Positions 1 to 6,719 of a stretch of 21,699 nucleotides of DNA are shown here, in pieces (within the stretch, counting starts at the first letter, position 1; every line of letters begins with the position of its first letter). The DNA is from Flavobacteriales bacterium UBA5871 (GTDB lineage Bacteria; Bacteroidota; Bacteroidia; Flavobacteriales_D; Crocinitomicaceae). The DNA lies in the NCBI GenBank assembly GCA_002432085.1, contig DJFN01000074.1:1-21699 (forward strand). The letters run 5' to 3'. A program made the translations under genes and the position numbers. The notes beneath the pieces are model-generated. The model searched no databases, was not told the DNA's origin, and worked only from the letters and a program-made list of their open reading frames with translations.

Positions 1-1
1 G

Positions 2-76
2 AGGTCTCGAGTTTGATTCGTCCGCTGTGGCGGATTGCAGACCTCTGCCTTATCCACCTTTGGCGGACACGAGCCC
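2..76 (-). pseudogene. Degenerate full-length tRNA-Cys-like copy
   Basis: Read on the minus strand this stretch keeps the acceptor 3' side CGAGACC and discriminator T identical to the intact tRNA-Cys at 140-210, plus the GGCAGAGGTCTGCA block carrying the GCA anticodon. The acceptor 5' side is GGGCTCG, giving one mismatch. The D-arm is replaced by TCCGCCAAAGGTGGA, and a second short palindrome (TCCGCCACAGCGGA) replaces the 3' anticodon stem and start of the T-arm, so neither arm can fold properly. I infer a dead copy, not a working tRNA. It lies downstream of the terminator that follows the real tRNA and could continue past the window start. Confidence 0.7.
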
Positions 77-100
77 GTTCGTTTTCTTTCCTGAATTACT

Positions 101-138
101 ATAAATAAAAAACGGAACTCATTTCTGAATTCCGTTTT
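101..138 (-). terminator. Rho-independent terminator after tRNA-Cys
   Basis: The 9-bp inverted repeat AAAACGGAA / TTCCGTTTT (109-117 with 130-138) starts two bases past the tRNA 3' end. Read on the minus strand it is followed by a T-rich run (TTTTTTATTT), the arrangement of an intrinsic terminator. Confidence 0.65.
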
Positions 139-139
139 G

Positions 140-210
140 AGGTCTCGAGCGGATTCGAACCGCTGTACGAGGTTTTGCAGACCTCTGCCTAGCCGCTCGG
201 CCACGAGACC
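140..210 (-). tRNA. trnC: tRNA-Cys (anticodon GCA)
   Basis: A complete cloverleaf can be drawn by eye on the minus strand. The 7-bp acceptor is GGTCTCG/CGAGACC. The D-arm contains GGCCGAGCGGCTAGGC. The anticodon stem GAGGT/ACCTC encloses loop CTGCAAA with anticodon GCA. The T-arm is AGCGG/CCGCT with loop TTCGAAT. The discriminator is U73, the known identity base of tRNA-Cys. The 3' CCA is not encoded (CAA follows the discriminator). Two tRNA-Cys-like 5' fragments sit directly upstream in the same orientation and a terminator follows. Confidence 0.95.
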
Positions 211-212
211 GT

Positions 213-255
213 GTTTTTGCAGACTTGCCTATCCGCCGAAGGCGGCCACGAGTCC
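213..255 (-). pseudogene. Truncated tRNA-Cys-like 5' half, proximal copy
   Basis: On the minus strand it reads GGACTCGTGGCC, then the palindrome GCCTTCGGC in place of the D-loop, then GGATAGGCAAGTCTGCAAAA. It therefore matches the real tRNA-Cys from base 1 to the anticodon loop and then stops. The intact tRNA begins within about three bases of its end, so the two are in tandem. There is no T-arm and no 3' acceptor. Confidence 0.65.
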
Positions 256-260
256 TATTT

Positions 261-303
261 GTTTTGCTGATCTGCCTTATCCGCCTTTGGCGGACACGAG
301 ACC
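261..303 (-). pseudogene. Truncated tRNA-Cys-like 5' half, distal copy
   Basis: The minus strand begins with the perfect tRNA-Cys acceptor 5' side GGTCTCGTG. It continues with the palindrome TCCGCCAAAGGCGGA in the D-arm and then TAAGGCAGATCAGCAAAA, a damaged anticodon region. Like its neighbour at 213-255 it has only the 5' half. The two copies repeat with a period of about 48 nt. Confidence 0.6.
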
Positions 304-347
304 AGTTCTGTGAATTGTCTATCGAAATAAACTATTCGAGCGGGCGA

Positions 348-379
348 CAAAAATAACAATAATTAGTTTCCAATTCCAA
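348..379 (-). promoter_or_regulatory. Predicted promoter for the tRNA-Cys region
   Basis: The minus strand shows TATTTTTG (348-355), a full match to the Bacteroidota -7 element TAnnTTTG. A TTG at 377-379 lies 21 nt upstream, where the -33 element is expected. Transcription would start near 341 and run through both truncated tRNA-like copies before reaching the intact tRNA. Confidence 0.5.
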
Positions 380-415
380 TTATGCGTTCTGAATTACGCA
401 TTTTGAATTGGAATT
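372..415 (-). terminator. Long hairpin at the end of folB, possible terminator
   Basis: The outer arms AATTCCAATT (372-381) and AATTGGAATT (406-415) and the inner arms ATGCGT (382-387) and ACGCAT (396-401) form a near-continuous inverted repeat that overlaps the folB stop codon. No clean T-run follows, so termination is uncertain. The words also resemble short self-similar spacer repeats seen elsewhere in the window. The upstream half of the predicted tRNA promoter lies inside it. Confidence 0.4.
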
Positions 416-776
416 ACCAATTTCCTTCTTCGATGATTATAGCGGTGTTTTCAACATCACCGTTAATCGGCGGACAGATCTTCACCACTTTAACGCGAAC
501 AGCTTCCAGGCGTTGTGTTTCTTTCAGAATGCGTTGCACGATTCGCTGACCTACATGCTCGATCAACTTTGAACGAATGGCCATTTCTTCTGCTACGATC
601 CGATTGATGTCGACATAACTGATCGTTTGTGAAAGCTCATCCGTTTGTGCGGCTTGGGAGAAATCGGTTTTCAACGCTACGTCAACGGTATAGTTCCCTC
701 CTATCCGGGCTTCTTCTTCCAGGCAGCCGTGAAAAGCATAGAGCTTGATTCCGTTGACTTCGATAATGTGCTTCAC
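414..776 (-). CDS. folB: Dihydroneopterin aldolase
   Basis: This cytoplasmic enzyme of folate synthesis splits 7,8-dihydroneopterin into 6-hydroxymethyl-dihydropterin and glycolaldehyde. The 120-aa length is normal for the family. Visible landmarks are YAFHG near residue 13 with acidic residues at 20-22, SYVDI near 53, KLIEHV near 70 with the pterin-binding Glu at 73, and a Lys near 99 before CPPI, consistent with the catalytic Lys. The start is GTG, one base after the gltX stop (TAAGGTG). There is no in-frame ATG at that N-terminus and MKHIIEVNGI fits the family start. The one-base gap indicates co-transcription and probably translational coupling with gltX. The stop codon lies in a hairpin. 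Confidence 0.92.
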   Translation of the reverse strand: MKHIIEVNGIKLYAFHGCLEEEARIGGNYTVDVALKTDFSQAAQTDELSQTISYVDINRIVAEEMAIRSKLIEHVGQRIVQRILKETQRLEAVRVKVVKICPPINGDVENTAIIIEEGNW

Positions 777-777
777 C

Positions 778-2289
778 TTATTGCAATTTTGCTAATCCCG
801 CGTCCATGCGCTTAAGCGATTCTTCTTTGCCTAAAAACGCCGAGATCTCGAACATGCTTGGTCCGGTTCCGGCTCCTGTGAGCAGCAAACGGAACAATGG
901 CAATACCGCTCCGATTCCCAGTTGCTTTTCTTCCAGGAACGATTTGAAGGCTGCTTCGATCGCTTCCGGTTTGAAATCCGAAACAGCTTCCAGACGCGCT
1001 TTCCATTCAGTCATCAGTGCAGAAGAATCGGCTTTCCATTTCTTGGAAACGGTTTGTTCATCATAAGATGTCGGCTCGTTGAACAGGTAAGCGCCTTCTG
1101 TCATCATGTCTTTGACAAACGTCGCGCGCTCTTTCATCAAATGACAGAAAGCAACGAGTTTTTCATTATTTTCCGCAAGATTAAACTCTTTTTTAAGAAT
1201 TTGAGCCAATTCGGCATCCGGTGTAGCTTTCAGATATTGCTGCTGGAACCACTTTGTTTTGTCCGGATCGAACTTAGCCCCTGCTTTTCCTACACGCTCC
1301 AAAGAGAACGCTTCGATGAGCTCGGCCATGGAGAAAATCTCCTGTGGCGTTCCAGGATTCCATCCAAGGAAAGCGAGCATGTTGATAAACGCACCGTGGA
1401 AGTAGCCGTTCTCGCGGTAGCCGGAATAAAGCTCACCTTCAGCAGTTGTCCAGTTGGTTGGGAAAACCGGGAAGCCAAGGCGATCGCCGTCGCGTTTGGA
1501 AAGCTTTCCGTTTCCATCCGGACGAAGCAGCAATGGCAAATGCGCAAACTTTGGAGCTTCCCATCCGAAAGCGTCATATAATAATACGTGCAACGGAGCC
1601 GATGGCAACCACTCTTCCCCACGGATTACATGCGTGATTTCCATGGTATGATCGTCGACGATATTCGCCAGGTGATAAGTCGGCATACCGTCGCTTTTGA
1701 ACAAAACCTTATCGTCGAGATTGTTCGTGTTCACAACCACCCACCCGCGAATCTGATCTTCGAAACGCACATCGTGGTTACGCGGCATTTTCATACGGAT
1801 CACATACGGATCGCCGGCATCCAGTCGACGCTGTACTTCATCGGCCGAAAGTGTCAATGAGTTTTTTAGGGATGAACGCGTAACGCTATTGTACTGCCAG
1901 TTCGGCATGCCCATTTGTTTGGCCTGCTCGCGAACGGCATCCAGCTCTTCCGGTGTGTCGAATGCGTAATACGCTTTATCGTTTTTCACGAGCTCTTCCG
2001 CATACGGACGATATATTTCCTTGCGCTCGCTCTGGATATACGGACCGTAATTTCCACCGATTCCCGGACCTTCATCCGGAATGATGCCGCACCAGTTCAG
2101 TGCATCCATAATGTACTCCTGCGCACCGGGAACGAAACGTGTCTGGTCGGTATCTTCGATACGAATAATGAAAGTTCCGTTGTTCTTTTTAGCGAACAGG
2201 TAATTGTACAACGCCGTGCGCACACCACCCATGTGCAAAGGACCTGTCGGTGATGGTGCAAAACGTACGCGGATTTTGTTTGAGCTCAT
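778..2289 (-). CDS. gltX: Glutamyl-tRNA synthetase
   Basis: This class I aminoacyl-tRNA synthetase charges tRNA-Glu in the cytoplasm. From the chosen ATG at 2289 it is 503 aa, typical for the family. The HIGH-type motif is PTGPLHMGG at residues 14-22 and the KMSKS-type motif is KLSKR at 262-266. IRIEDTDQTR near 42-51 and HVIRGEEWLPS near 220-230 are also characteristic. The frame stays open another 31 codons upstream, but that part does not resemble the family. A -7 element lies only 24 nt before the ATG at 2289, within the longer frame, so the shorter form is preferred. It is the first gene of a gltX-folB unit and is divergent from the operon starting at 2435. Confidence 0.96.
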   Translation of the reverse strand: MSSNKIRVRFAPSPTGPLHMGGVRTALYNYLFAKKNNGTFIIRIEDTDQTRFVPGAQEYIMDALNWCGIIPDEGPGIGGNYGPYIQSERKEIYRPYAEELVKNDKAYYAFDTPEELDAVREQAKQMGMPNWQYNSVTRSSLKNSLTLSADEVQRRLDAGDPYVIRMKMPRNHDVRFEDQIRGWVVVNTNNLDDKVLFKSDGMPTYHLANIVDDHTMEITHVIRGEEWLPSAPLHVLLYDAFGWEAPKFAHLPLLLRPDGNGKLSKRDGDRLGFPVFPTNWTTAEGELYSGYRENGYFHGAFINMLAFLGWNPGTPQEIFSMAELIEAFSLERVGKAGAKFDPDKTKWFQQQYLKATPDAELAQILKKEFNLAENNEKLVAFCHLMKERATFVKDMMTEGAYLFNEPTSYDEQTVSKKWKADSSALMTEWKARLEAVSDFKPEAIEAAFKSFLEEKQLGIGAVLPLFRLLLTGAGTGPSMFEISAFLGKEESLKRMDAGLAKLQ

Positions 2290-2312
2290 TTTTCTTTCGG
2301 TTTTTCGAATGG

Positions 2313-2343
2313 CAAAAATAACGATATAATTGAGCGTTTTAAA
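2313..2343 (-). promoter_or_regulatory. Predicted gltX promoter
   Basis: On the minus strand TATTTTTG (2313-2320) matches TAnnTTTG exactly. TTTA at 2340-2343, a near match to the -33 TTTG, lies 19 nt upstream. The predicted transcription start near 2306 precedes the ATG at 2289 and excludes the longer upstream reading. Confidence 0.5.
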
Positions 2344-2434
2344 GGGAAAAGTGTACGGATCGGCGGTTTTGATGCGAATCATTTCAATGATCTGTCGTAA
2401 CTTAGTAAGTTGTTGGTTTTAAAGAGTAACGCCT

Positions 2435-5400
2435 ATGTCAGCTTTCGATCGTCTGATTGAGCAGATTGATGCTTTCATTCGTAAGTATTACAAGAATGAA
2501 ATGCTTAAAGGAGTGCTGGTGTTTACCGGTTTTCTCCTCGCCTCCTGGTTGTTGGTTAGCGGCCTGGAATACTTTGGTCGTTTTTCTTCGAGCGTGCGTC
2601 TGGTATTGCTGATCGTTTTCCTTCTGGGGAACGTATTCATCCTGGGCCGCTATTTCATCAAGCCTTTATTGAATCTCTATTCTTTCGGGAAGCGCATCGA
2701 CCGTAAACAGGCAGCCGGCATTATCGGCTCGTTCTTCCCGAATGTTTCCGATCGCTTGCTGAACACGCTTCAGTTAAATGAAGTAAACAACCCGAACGAT
2801 CGCAGCTATGAATTGCTTCGTGCCAGTGTGGCGCAGCGTTCGAACGAGCTTTCGGCCGTTGCTTTTGTAGATGCCGTTCGCTACCAGGAATCGAAGCGTT
2901 ATCTGAAATATGTCATTCCGGTTGCACTCGCTTTTCTCGCCGTCGGTGTGTTCGTTCCGTCCTGGCTGGTCGACGGTTCTTCCAGCGTTGTGAACTACCA
3001 GCAGGCACAACCGGCACCTTTTTCCTTTCGCGTGATCTCGCAAACCGGAGCTATTGATGAAGGAGAATCGGTGACAATTGAAGCGGAGATTTCGGGCAAG
3101 TATATTCCCGAGAACACATATATCGTTTCGGATCGCGGTCGTTTCCTGATGAAGAAAACGCGTAAAAATCGTGTGGCTTTCACCTTCGAAAACATGAAAA
3201 CTTCAACCGATTTCCATTTCGAAGCGGAAGATGTTCAGTCAGATAATTTCCACATCAATGTGATTGGAAAGTCGTCTTTGGGCAAGCTGGTGGCAGAATT
3301 GCATTATCCGAAATACCTTGGAAGAAAAGACGAATTGGTATCGAATATCGCCGATCTTGATTTGCCGGAAGGAACGGTTGTCAATTGGACAATCGCCGCA
3401 CGAAATGTGAAAAGCATCGCTGTTCTCTGGCAGGATTCGACTCGCTTCTTCGCTTCCGACCAGGCAGAGTTTGCAGGAAAATACCGCACTTCCGGACCAC
3501 TGCGTTTCGTGATGAAAAATGCTGTTACGTCGAAAACCGATACGGCATCTGTGCAGTTGAAAGTGATCAAGGATGCTTATCCAACCATTTTCGTGAATGA
3601 AGCTGTGGACAGTGTTCGCGCTTCAGTCCGCTCGTTTGAAGGAATGGTTTCCGATGATTACGGACTCACGAGCCTGAAGTTCCATTACGTAATTACAAGC
3701 AAGGAAGGGAAAGAACGTCGTCAGAGCTTGAGTGTTCAACCCGTTTCCGGTACGTCCGACAAGTTCGTTTTTACTGTCGATTTCAGTCGTGAGCAATTGG
3801 ATGTCGAAGACAAGATCTCCTACTATTTCACGGTTTCTGATAACGATGGAGTCAATGGCAGCAAAGTCACGCGTTCGCAGGCTTTCGTTTATGAATTGCC
3901 TACGCTGGAAGATTTGAACGAAAAACGCGACGAAGTTCAGAAGGACGTTCAGAATGCTTTGCAGGACATGATGCGCAAAGCCGAAAAATTCCAACGTGAT
4001 GTTGACCGTTTGCAAAAGTCGATGAACAGCCAGTCGAAAGCGGATTTCAAAACCCTCGAGCAGATCCAGCAGCTGCAGCAGGAACAACTTCAATTGCAGC
4101 AGGAAATGGAAGCAATCCAGGAAAAGCTCGAAGAAAGCACGGACGAGAAAAACCAGCTTTCTGAGATGGATGAAGAGCTCCTGAAGCAGCAGGAATTGAT
4201 CGAAGAGCTGATGAAAGAAGTCATGGATGATGAGCTCAAAAAGCTGCTGGAGGAAATGGAAGAATTGCTTCGTAAGAACGAGCAAAATCAGCTGAAACAG
4301 GAATCCGAAAAACTCGATCAGTCGACTGAAGAAATGAAACAACAGCTCGATCGAACGCTGGAATCACTTAAAAGATTACAGGTAAACGAGAAGATAGACG
4401 ACATCGAAAAAGAGCTTCAGGAACTCGCTAAAGAGCAGGAAGAGCTGAAAAAGGACATTGAAAAGAACCAGGTTTCCGACGAAAAAGCGAAAGAGCAGCA
4501 GAAGGAAATTGACAAGAAATTCGACGAGATCAAAGAAGACCTGAAAGAATTGAAGGAGCTGAATGAAGACCTCGAGCGCCCTATGCAGCTGGATGAATTC
4601 AAGGAGCAACAGGAATCCATCGATCAGAAATTAGGAGAATCTTCCGAGCAATTGGAGAAAGGAAAGAAAAGCAAGGCCGGCGAAAAACAACAGCAGGCAG
4701 CCGATGAAATGAAGCAGCTTTCGGAGCAGCTGAACAGCCAGCAGCAGGAATCGAATCAGAAGCAAAACGCTGAAGACATGGGCTTGCTGCGTCTGCTTCT
4801 CGAAAACCTGATGTCGTTAAGCTTTAGCCAGGAAGATAATCTGCAGGCCTTTACGAAAGTCAAAGACACGGATCCGGCTTACCGTCGCTTGGGTCGCAAA
4901 CAGCGAAGCATTATCGACGATACGAAAGTGGTTGAAGACAGCCTGATGGCTTTGGCAAAACGTCAGCCAAAGATCGCGACGTTTATCGACAAGGAGTTGC
5001 AAGAGATCAATACGAACTTCGGTATGATTGTCGACGAGATCGATGAGCACGAACGTCGCGGATTGGGCCAGCATCAGCAGCTTGTCATGACGAGCTATAA
5101 TAACCTTGCCTTGTTGCTGAACGAGAGCCTCCAGAGTATGCAACAGCAGGCTCAGCAGCAGCAGGGAAGCGGATCCTGCAGCAATCCTGGCGGTAGCGGG
5201 CAACCGAAACCTGGAAAGGGTAGCGGTGAAATGTCTCCACAGGATATGAAGCAGATGATCAAGCAACAGCTGGAGCAGATGAAAAAAGGTCAGAATCCCG
5301 GAGGAAAAGAACCGGGTGATAAACCGGGTCAGGGTGCGCCGGGCGGACAAGGCGGCCAGGGAATGCAAGGTCTCGGTAACAAGGAAATCGCTAAAATGGC

Positions 5401-5797
5401 TGCCCAGCAAACAGCCATTCGTCAGCGTCTGGAACAGCTCCGCAACGAGATGAACAAAGAAGGTCAGGGCAAAGGAAATGCACTGAATCCGCTTATTAAA
5501 GAGCTCGAGCAACAGGAAAGGGATTTGATCAATAAGAACTTCAGCCCGGAGATGATTCGTCGTCAGCAAGATATTTTAACACGTTTGCTGGAAAGCGAAA
5601 AGGCCTTGAGAGAAAGAGGTTTTGAGGAAAAAAGAGAGGCTGAAAGCGGAAAAGATAAGAATTATGGTAACCTTATTCGATTTGATGAGTACAACCGACA
5701 AAAGCTGGGTCAGATCGAGATTCTCCGCGCTATAGATCCGATGTTGTCGAAATACTACAAGGACAAAGCGAGCGAATACTTCAACCGGACACAGTAG
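2435..5797 (+). CDS. DUF4175-like large membrane protein with coiled coil
   Basis: The 1120-aa product has no assigned biochemical role that I know of; it resembles the DUF4175-type proteins common in Bacteroidota. Hydrophobic segments lie near residues 25-45, 53-76 and 158-178. A region of about 300 residues rich in beta-type sequence follows (about 190-490), probably periplasmic. A very long charged Gln/Glu/Lys coiled coil spans about 495-800. Next comes a helical part, then a Gly/Pro/Gln/Lys-rich flexible linker near 910-985, then a final helical segment rich in Arg/Glu. A stalk-like or scaffold role at the cell envelope is inference. It opens an operon and the next gene starts 10 nt later. 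Upstream, TAACTTAG (2398-2405) is an imperfect -7 element with TTTG at 2368-2371, but the 26-nt spacing is too long. Confidence 0.85.
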   Translation: MSAFDRLIEQIDAFIRKYYKNEMLKGVLVFTGFLLASWLLVSGLEYFGRFSSSVRLVLLIVFLLGNVFILGRYFIKPLLNLYSFGKRIDRKQAAGIIGSFFPNVSDRLLNTLQLNEVNNPNDRSYELLRASVAQRSNELSAVAFVDAVRYQESKRYLKYVIPVALAFLAVGVFVPSWLVDGSSSVVNYQQAQPAPFSFRVISQTGAIDEGESVTIEAEISGKYIPENTYIVSDRGRFLMKKTRKNRVAFTFENMKTSTDFHFEAEDVQSDNFHINVIGKSSLGKLVAELHYPKYLGRKDELVSNIADLDLPEGTVVNWTIAARNVKSIAVLWQDSTRFFASDQAEFAGKYRTSGPLRFVMKNAVTSKTDTASVQLKVIKDAYPTIFVNEAVDSVRASVRSFEGMVSDDYGLTSLKFHYVITSKEGKERRQSLSVQPVSGTSDKFVFTVDFSREQLDVEDKISYYFTVSDNDGVNGSKVTRSQAFVYELPTLEDLNEKRDEVQKDVQNALQDMMRKAEKFQRDVDRLQKSMNSQSKADFKTLEQIQQLQQEQLQLQQEMEAIQEKLEESTDEKNQLSEMDEELLKQQELIEELMKEVMDDELKKLLEEMEELLRKNEQNQLKQESEKLDQSTEEMKQQLDRTLESLKRLQVNEKIDDIEKELQELAKEQEELKKDIEKNQVSDEKAKEQQKEIDKKFDEIKEDLKELKELNEDLERPMQLDEFKEQQESIDQKLGESSEQLEKGKKSKAGEKQQQAADEMKQLSEQLNSQQQESNQKQNAEDMGLLRLLLENLMSLSFSQEDNLQAFTKVKDTDPAYRRLGRKQRSIIDDTKVVEDSLMALAKRQPKIATFIDKELQEINTNFGMIVDEIDEHERRGLGQHQQLVMTSYNNLALLLNESLQSMQQQAQQQQGSGSCSNPGGSGQPKPGKGSGEMSPQDMKQMIKQQLEQMKKGQNPGGKEPGDKPGQGAPGGQGGQGMQGLGNKEIAKMAAQQTAIRQRLEQLRNEMNKEGQGKGNALNPLIKELEQQERDLINKNFSPEMIRRQQDILTRLLESEKALRERGFEEKREAESGKDKNYGNLIRFDEYNRQKLGQIEILRAIDPMLSKYYKDKASEYFNRTQ

Positions 5798-5807
5798 GTA
5801 TTTATTA

Positions 5808-6236
5808 ATGGTGTTCATAGAAATGAAGGAAGGTTACACACTGATTGATTCGTTAACCATTTATTCAGAGTTGGAAAACTTGCCTGTAGTTGAATCGCTG
5901 ATCGATAAGGTTTGCCAATCGGTTGGTGTACACGAAGATGTTTATGGAAATGTGCTGATCGCTGTTACGGAGGCCGTCAACAATGCGATTATTCATGGAA
6001 ATAAGCAGAACAGCTCTGCTGAAGTCAATGTGGAAGTCTATGATGAGCCGGCTGCGTTTTGCTTTAGCATTCGCGATGCCGGAACCGGTTTTGATTACCA
6101 GAACCTCCCCGACCCTACCGCTCCCGAAAACATCGAAAAGGAAAACGGGCGTGGAATTTACCTGATGCGTCATCTTGCGGATGATGTTGAATTCAATCCC
6201 GAAGGCAATTGTGTGACTGTTTGTTTTAATAAGTAA
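5808..6236 (+). CDS. RsbW-like ATP-binding (HATPase) protein
   Basis: The 142-aa protein consists of a single GHKL-type ATPase domain as in anti-sigma-factor serine kinases. The N-box is EAVNNAIIHGN (55-65), the G1 box DAGTGFD (90-96) and the G2 box NGRGIYLM (113-120). The adjacent RHLADDVEF is also typical. No sigma factor, anti-anti-sigma factor or phosphatase partner is present in the window, so its target is unknown. An alternative start is the Met at residue 6 (5823). It sits 10 nt after the large coiled-coil gene and its stop overlaps the ybeY start (TAATG), so the three are co-transcribed. Confidence 0.85.
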   Translation: MVFIEMKEGYTLIDSLTIYSELENLPVVESLIDKVCQSVGVHEDVYGNVLIAVTEAVNNAIIHGNKQNSSAEVNVEVYDEPAAFCFSIRDAGTGFDYQNLPDPTAPENIEKENGRGIYLMRHLADDVEFNPEGNCVTVCFNK

Positions 6237-6676
6237 TGGTCGAGATTCACTTTGAAGATATCCCTGCAATTCCGGAGATCACTCCGGAATTTTTGTTTGC
6301 CTGGTTTTCGGATGTGGCTGCTCTTGAGTCGCGCGAACTTGGAGATATTAACATGATCTTTTGCTCGGACGAATACCTGTTGGAAATGAACCGACAGCAT
6401 CTCGACCATGACTATTACACGGACATCATCACGTTTGATTATTCGATGGACAAGGTCGTAAGTGGTGATTTGTTTATCAGTGTTGACCGCGTTCGTGACA
6501 ACGCTGCTGAATTGAACACATCTTTCCAGGATGAGCTGTGCCGCGTTTGTGTACATGGTCTCCTCCACCTTTGTGGCTACAAGGATAAGTCCGAATCGGA
6601 TGAAAAACTCATGCGTTCAAAAGAGGATGAAATGCTTGATCGCCGAACGTTTCACGTGAAACATTTGAAATCGTAG
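6236..6676 (+). CDS. ybeY: Endoribonuclease YbeY, 16S rRNA maturation
   Basis: YbeY is a metal-dependent RNase acting in 16S rRNA 3' maturation and ribosome quality control. At 146 aa it has normal length. The signature [12 protein letters not shown] (107-118) supplies two of the metal-binding His; the third ligand position, His in many bacteria, is Asp here (GYKD), which I recall as usual in Bacteroidota. Upstream, TDIITFDYS and [11 protein letters not shown] are family-conserved. The start overlaps the previous stop as TAATG, so translation is probably coupled. The last codons (TFHVKH) contain a near-perfect parS site, and the mnmG promoter -33 element starts inside the gene end. Confidence 0.94.
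   Translation: MVEIHFEDIPAIPEITPEFLFAWFSDVAALESRELGDINMIFCSDEYLLEMNRQHLDHDYYTDIITFDYSMDKVVSGDLFISVDRVRDNAAELNTSFQDELCRVCVHGLLHLCGYKDKSESDEKLMRSKEDEMLDRRTFHVKHLKS
6648..6663. promoter_or_regulatory. Predicted parS (ParB-binding) site 1
   Basis: CGTTTCACGTGAAACA differs from the parS consensus TGTTNCACGTGAAACA only in the first base. It lies inside the 3' end of ybeY and encodes part of its C-terminus. It is 47 nt from the full-match site at 6695-6710. Confidence 0.75.
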
Positions 6677-6696
6677 TTTACTTCGCCGTAACTTTG
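6664..6696 (+). promoter_or_regulatory. Predicted mnmG promoter
   Basis: TTTG at 6664-6667 and TAACTTTG at 6689-6696 are separated by 21 nt, a full match to the Bacteroidota -33/-7 pattern. Predicted transcription starts near 6703, about 17 nt before the mnmG ATG and inside the parS site at 6695-6710. Confidence 0.65.
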
Positions 6697-6710
6697 TTCC
6701 ACGTGAAACA
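6695..6710. promoter_or_regulatory. Predicted parS (ParB-binding) site 2, full match
   Basis: TGTTCCACGTGAAACA matches the bacterial parS consensus TGTTNCACGTGAAACA at every fixed position. It lies in the 43-nt gap between ybeY and mnmG, shares two bases with the promoter -7 element and covers the predicted transcription start. Confidence 0.88.
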
Positions 6711-6719
6711 TTACGTGGG

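Noticed and set aside
50..58. TTATCCACC, resembling a DnaA box
   Set aside because: It has a mismatch at the last base, stands alone, and is explained as part of the palindrome within a tRNA-like copy. No DnaA box cluster was seen elsewhere.
1..303. A CRISPR-like array from the regularly repeated units
   Set aside because: The repeats are tRNA-derived, with variable length and no unique spacers between them, and no cas gene is in the window.
3623..5569. Long open frames antisense to the large coiled-coil gene (up to about 250 codons)
   Set aside because: They are by-products of Gln/Glu/Lys-rich codons on the other strand; the translations are Leu/Phe-rich without any family features.
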